Source: Halocafeteria seosinensis
Taxonomy: Eukaryota > Sar > Bigyra > Bicosoecida
NCBI GenBank assembly: GCA_001687465.1
Contig: LVLI01000188.1
Span: 1-13,234, forward strand
Length of the DNA stretch: 13,234 nucleotides
Reading direction: 5' to 3'
Below, piece after piece: positions 9,814 through 13,234 of the stretch; position 1 is the stretch's first letter, and each line of letters starts with the position of its first letter. Both the position numbers and the translations under genes were made by a program. The notes beneath the pieces were generated by a model, which saw nothing but the letters and a program-made list of their open reading frames with translations, was not told the origin of the DNA and did no database searches.

Positions 9814-11615
9814 CTAGTTGCGTTTTCTCCCCGCCATTGCTCGGAGCCGCTCGCCCCGACGCTGGGCAAGCCGGAAAAGGGGTCTGGTACAAAACTTTGT
9901 GAACCCACGGTATTCCTTTTTGATCTCTTCCAACGCAGTTTCGTTGCCTTCGTAAGTCATAGGGATGATCAAGGTGGAACCTTGGCTCTCCAAGGCGAAG
10001 TTGGAATCCCCTTCGAACCTCACGGTCACTCCATCTACCACTTCAGGGTCCTGGGCTATTAGATTGATTGGGGCACTGGAATCCGTATTCCGTACGGACA
10101 GAGAGTAGCCGACCGGACTTCCCCGTTCTGCCATTTGCTTCTCAGCGGTTGATGGACCGTGCACGTCCGATTCTGCGATGCTGTCCAATTTTGCCATTTT
10201 CTGTGCCTGTTGAAAGACTTGTTCTTTCGTCCAAGTACTTGGTACTCTGACCAAGACTGAAGATTTGGATGATGGAATTGTTTTCCTTCCCTTGCCAGGG
10301 GACCAAATCACCACTTCCTTGGTTTTTGCTTTCTTTAACCGTTCCAGGCTGAGACATTCGCTTTTTGATGCGTCAGCGTAGGGGCGAGGAAACGATGCCT
10401 TCCGTTGTACTCCTTAGCACTTCCTCGACATGCTCTTTGGCTCGTTGTCGCTCTTCGCTGCTTGCTTTCGCGTCGATCAGTACGCGCAGTATTGCTGTGG
10501 TCGGCTCAACATCGCTTTGTACACCGGTAATGTACAGTTTTTGGTTTATCAGCTTGATCTTATCGACAAGGCGACGCCACTCGACAGTCTTCTGGAGATA
10601 AAATAATGAGGAAGCATGTGTGACCCGTTCGCAGCAAGTTAACCAACCGGAGGATTGGGAGTGTTGATTGGACTGAGGTGAAGGTCGATTCCCGGACTGG
10701 TTTTTGGCGGGGTGATTGCGCGGATTAGACCCACCTGGAGTTCCTGTTTTGGCCCACGGAGTGTACAAGATGTTTCCAGCTCGGCTTACAATTTTTCTTT
10801 TGGCCTCTCTTGACAATGTTGTTGAAAGATGGTGCAGACTCTCCGGTGTGAATCAGAACGACGGTGGCTTTGGTTTTGGTCAAATCAGTTACATACTTTG
10901 AGAAATCGCGATCTCCACTCAGTATGACCTCCAGCACACGTTCTTGTTGTCCCTCGGGTAAGCACAACAAGCGTTTGTGTTCTTCGCTCAAGGCTCGGAG
11001 GAGTTCTTGGTCTGCGCTTCCTCTTTTATTTGGAGGACGGGGCATGTGAACACCACGATTCTTCAGAGCTTCTAGTACGTAAGGATGAATCGTCATCCTG
11101 TTGTGGTTGTCCTCATTTTGAATAAGGGTCCAATTCACTTCCGCTCTTCCTGGAATTGCAGCAGCGTCCGAGAACACTCTACTTGCAGCGACCTCCAGAA
11201 CTTCCTTGACAAGGGCATCGAACAGTTTACTTCCGTCGGCGAACGCATGATGAGGCACTGTGCAATTTTCGGCATCATGGAAAATGTTAATGGTATCGAA
11301 GAGCTCGTTGGCATCTGCAAGTTTGTTGTCTGTTGAAGCTCCTCTCATGACGGATGTTTGGAGTAACCCATCTACTTCCTGGAGCTGGCTTTGATTCCGG
11401 CAGCGAGTTGGGCTACCCTGGCTGTCAGACATCCTTCTAGGGTCATTCTGAGTGGGACTTGAGGGCTGTTTCGGTTGATCTGGTTGTTTCGGATAGGGTC
11501 GCTTGGAACGTCCAGAGTTTTCCGTCGTTCCCGTTCGTGTCCCAGAGGGGTTTTGGTTTGTGATCGTACTGGTAGGCTCCTCAGGTGTTCGAGTAGTTGA
11601 GAAATTTGGCCCCAT
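9814..11615 (-). CDS. NYN-domain (PIN-like ribonuclease) protein, multi-exon, C-terminus altered
   Basis: The ATG at 11615 opens a 296-residue frame. Residues 1-100 are low-complexity and rich in P, S, T, Q and N. Residues about 108-268 form an NYN domain of the LabA/MARF1/KHNYN type: INIFHDAENC (D114, N117), a helix and strand region ending in GVHMPRPP, NKRGSADQELLRAL (D202) and VILSGDRDFSKYV (D235, D237). The acidic residues expected to bind metal are all present, so RNase activity is plausible. A 55-nt intron (10735-10789) leads to a second frame with a polar linker and KLYITGVQSDVEP...AKEHVEEVLRS. The strand-helix pattern of that segment faintly resembles a KH RNA-binding domain. A further frame change near 10373-10420 leads to the last frame, ending at 9814. 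The final 33 residues from YRGFTKFCT onward lie in the putative transposon. The cellular role is unknown; RNA processing is inferred from the family. Confidence 0.75.
9884..9910 (-). repeat. Right terminal inverted repeat
   Basis: This is the reverse complement of 8437-8463. On the minus strand it is read through by the NYN gene and encodes RGFTKFCT. Confidence 0.85.
10373..10420 (-). other. Unresolved frame change in the NYN gene
   Basis: The upstream frame ends EGIVSSPLR-stop at 10373. The downstream frame is open from about 10420 and reads YADASKSECLSLERLKKAKT before KEVVIWSPGKGRK. A one-base indel in the C4 run (10381-10384 on the plus strand) would join them directly. Several GT-AG pairs of 61-103 nt would also restore the frame, for example GTTTCC to TTAAAG (61 nt), but none has strong signals. 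Confidence 0.5.
10735..10789 (-). other. Intron in the NYN gene (55 nt)
   Basis: The donor GTAAGC starts at 10789 and the acceptor ACTCCAG ends at 10735, both read on the minus strand. Removal of 55 bases moves from the NYN frame into the frame that stays open to 10373 and gives KRGQKKN-C-GSNPRNHPAKN. The size matches the 49-nt introns of the NO VEIN-like gene. The alternative is a one-base indel in the A5 run at 10792-10796. Confidence 0.65.
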
Positions 11616-12216
11616 TTCTTTGCACGTTCAAGATTAAGGAAATAAAATGCTTACTTCCCTCACCGTGAAAATTCAAGTTCGAAGTTGTAGTACTTTTTCT
11701 TGTCACAACACCAGGATGCAGTTTCCAATGAAGAGTAACAAACACGGTCGATGGTTTTTGTTTGCACCAGGCGACACACGTCAGTTCTCGGGAAGGTTTG
11801 CGTGAGAAAGGAAGCACTCTTGACAAAACAGTCGTATTAAACAAATTGCTAGCGACGACACGTATTTCACACAAATAATTCACATCAGGAGTCCCCAAAG
11901 ATTTTTCTTGTACGTACAATTGTGGTACCTACTACCGAGCAATCCAGTTATACAGGAGACCAAGTTCTTTATAAAGTGATAGGTGGCCCTTTGCAGCTCC
12001 TGAGACTCTACTGTTCCCTGAATAGTTAAAGGGGTGCACCACGTACATAATGGTAATGATCATTGAGCTGTGGATGTCAACGATAGTCGATGTGAGGCCG
12101 TATGCTGGATGGCTTGTTCGTCACTCTCGCGCCATTTCGCTCCAACACTTAATTAATTTACGTTTATATTTTCAAAAATTATTAAATTCAATAAATCGTC
12201 GTCGCGGGGTATAAAA
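11616..12216. other. Region upstream of the NYN gene without a supported gene
   Basis: It probably contains the promoter and leader of the NYN gene. On the minus strand a donor-like GTAAGC near 11657-11662 and AAG just before the ATG could delimit a tiny 5' leader intron. The overlapping minus-strand frame at 11581-11919 shows no family features. An AT-rich stretch lies at about 12148-12196. Confidence 0.4.
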
Positions 12217-12708
12217 CTATACGACCAATCCCCTCTCCGCGAAGACCGGACCCGGTCGTAACGGGTTTAGTAGCTGTTGCGATGTCACGAGCTGTGATTG
12301 TATGGGTGGACGGACTGACAAGTTTGGCGAATTCGCAGACCCATTAAACACTTTTCCGTATCCATGACCCGCAAGTTTGAAGGGAATGGCACTCACGTAG
12401 CACAACAACTTGTCAACAAGGCCACAAACGTACCAGTGAACTTCACATTGCCAGAAAAGTTGGCGCCGCATTGCCGCAACTTGGCGGGCCAATGGCGGCC
12501 AAGTTGACCACCTAGCAAATAGCGCGCCAAAATTTAACAAGTCATTTACTGCCACTCTCTTGTTTTTCTGAGTTCCACTGGAAAAGTTATCCGATTCTCC
12601 ATTTAGTGTTTTTCGTGAACTTGTGTCGCCCGGCAGAAAGATTGCGCCGCTTTCAATCTGCTGGGTGTGGTGTGCAGTTGCAAGGACGGGATTGTTGATA
12701 CACAACAT
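12217..12708 (-). CDS. Uncertain hypothetical ORF (163 aa)
   Basis: The ATG at 12708 opens a frame to a stop at 12217. The product has no motif I recognise, no clear signal peptide and no regular membrane segment; a moderately hydrophobic stretch (YVCGLVDKLLCYVSAIPF) lies near residues 92-110. The frame includes the hairpin cluster at 12457-12506. It could easily be a chance ORF, and I include it because it is the longest frame in this part of the window. Confidence 0.2.
   Translation of the reverse strand: MLCINNPVLATAHHTQQIESGAIFLPGDTSSRKTLNGESDNFSSGTQKNKRVAVNDLLNFGALFARWSTWPPLARQVAAMRRQLFWQCEVHWYVCGLVDKLLCYVSAIPFKLAGHGYGKVFNGSANSPNLSVRPPIQSQLVTSQQLLNPLRPGPVFAERGLVV
12457..12506. repeat. 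Cluster of mutually exclusive inverted repeats
   Basis: CAACTTGGC at 12477-12485 pairs perfectly with GCCAAGTTG at 12498-12506 across a 12-nt loop. The left arm can alternatively pair with AAGTTG at 12457-12462. No gene function can be assigned. Confidence 0.6.
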
Positions 12709-12710
12709 TC

Positions 12711-12726
12711 CGGTACTGCAGTACCG
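12711..12726. repeat. Perfect 16-bp palindrome
   Basis: CGGTACTGCAGTACCG reads the same on both strands. It sits three bases upstream of the ATG of the uncertain minus-strand ORF and could be a dimeric protein-binding site or chance. Confidence 0.7.
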
Positions 12727-13234
12727 AAGGAAGAAGCCTTGCTATTGCTTACTTAATTTGTACTACCGGTTACATATTGTCCCTATCGCAGCGTCCCGGA
12801 TACAAGTGGTGTAGAAATGAAGGTACACGGCCACCGGCAGCCGTTAACTTGCCAGGAATGCATTGCCCCCGTGGGTGCCCTTTGGAAAAACAACAAAAGG
12901 GGACACAAAGCGCGCGCTAGAGGAAACACCAGCGCAGGGATGGAACGACTTTCGAGAACGAAGTCCATCAATTCTCGACCAGAGACAGCGACGAAGATGG
13001 ATCATCTCCGGTGGAATCCGGATTCGAGAACAGCCGAAGAGCAAGCTACACGAATTGGCTTATACGTGCAAGAGGAAACTAACAACAATATCCTCCCAAT
13101 CCTATTAAGCAATGAACTGCTAGCGAGTCAAGCGGCTGTGTCAAGACGGGTGAGTAAGGACGAGACGGAATGGAACGTTGGGAAGACACCAATGGGGAAG
13201 GGGGAACGAGAGCCAGGAGAGAAGAGGGACGAAG
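12727..13234. other. Right-end region without a supported gene
   Basis: No recognisable gene is present. The plus-strand frame at 12863-13108 (81 residues, many R, K and E) lacks any family feature. The last 95 or so bases (from about 13140) are strongly purine-rich on the plus strand. The window ends before the context can be judged. Confidence 0.4.

Larger units (their letters stand above)
8437..9910. mobile_element. Putative non-autonomous TA-target DNA transposon (1,474 bp)
   Basis: The interval is bounded by perfect 27-nt inverted repeats that begin CCGTGGGTTCACAAAG, and each end is flanked by TA (8435-8436 and 9911-9912). Perfect terminal inverted repeats with a TA duplication are the hallmark of Tc1/mariner-type cut-and-paste elements and their MITE derivatives. 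The interior contains no ORF longer than about 100 residues and no transposase signature (no DDE/DDD segment seen), so it would depend on a transposase made elsewhere. Its right end lies inside the coding region of the NYN gene. The class is inferred from ends only. The alternative is an inverted duplication of a short exon. Confidence 0.65.

Noticed and set aside
10592-10647. A 56-nt intron candidate in the NYN gene (GTTGGTT to TTATCTCCAG)
   Set aside because: The splice-like ends are attractive, but removal would shift the frame and lead quickly to a stop, while the sequence after it (KTVEWRRLVDK) is in frame without splicing.
10592-10734. A 143-nt intron candidate using donor AG-GTGGGT at 10734
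   Set aside because: It leads into a frame with an early stop. The 55-nt intron ending at 10735 restores the correct frame.
11581-11919. Minus-strand ORF of 112 residues upstream of the NYN start
   Set aside because: It overlaps the NYN start in another frame, shows no recognisable domain and is not needed to explain the gene.
1-13234. CRISPR array, rRNA genes, bacterial-style operons or ribosome binding sites
   Set aside because: No regularly spaced repeats, no rRNA-like sequence and a clearly eukaryotic gene structure.

Overview
The window is eukaryotic nuclear DNA. It holds a very large NO VEIN/sacsin-type GHKL ATPase gene, a kinesin motor relic and an NYN-domain gene. Coding frames are joined by very short GT-AG introns (about 40-55 nt), and there are long spacers without genes. 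Together with the near-balanced base composition this fits a microalgal or protist genome; a diatom or other stramenopile is my best guess. That lineage call is inference from general character, not from a marker gene.

Layout: (1) 1-657 is a 5' region with a 135-nt tandem duplication encoding a 45-codon module; the second copy carries a 13-nt insertion that changes frame just before the main gene. (2) 658-6587, plus strand, is a NO VEIN-like protein of about 1,943-1,946 residues in three exons, with an N-terminal Hsp90-type ATPase fold. (3) 6774-7168, minus strand, is a decayed fragment of a kinesin-3-like motor domain with an intact P-loop, a one-base frameshift, an N-terminal gap and an abrupt end. 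(4) 7169-8436 is non-coding as far as I can see. (5) 8437-9910 is bounded by perfect 27-nt terminal inverted repeats flanked by TA, so it looks like a non-autonomous DNA transposon. (6) 9814-11615, minus strand, is an NYN (PIN-like RNase) gene. Its 3' end runs into the putative transposon, which seems to have replaced its original C-terminus. One 55-nt intron is well supported, and a second frame change near 10380 is unresolved. (7) 11616-13234 has no recognisable gene, only one uncertain minus-strand ORF, a hairpin cluster and a 16-bp palindrome.

I see no operon-like or defence-island logic. The NO VEIN-like gene faces the kinesin relic and the NYN gene tail-to-tail. The most interesting points are the TA-flanked inverted-repeat element that rewrites the end of the NYN gene, the frame-breaking tandem duplication at the head of the NO VEIN-like gene, and the very small introns.
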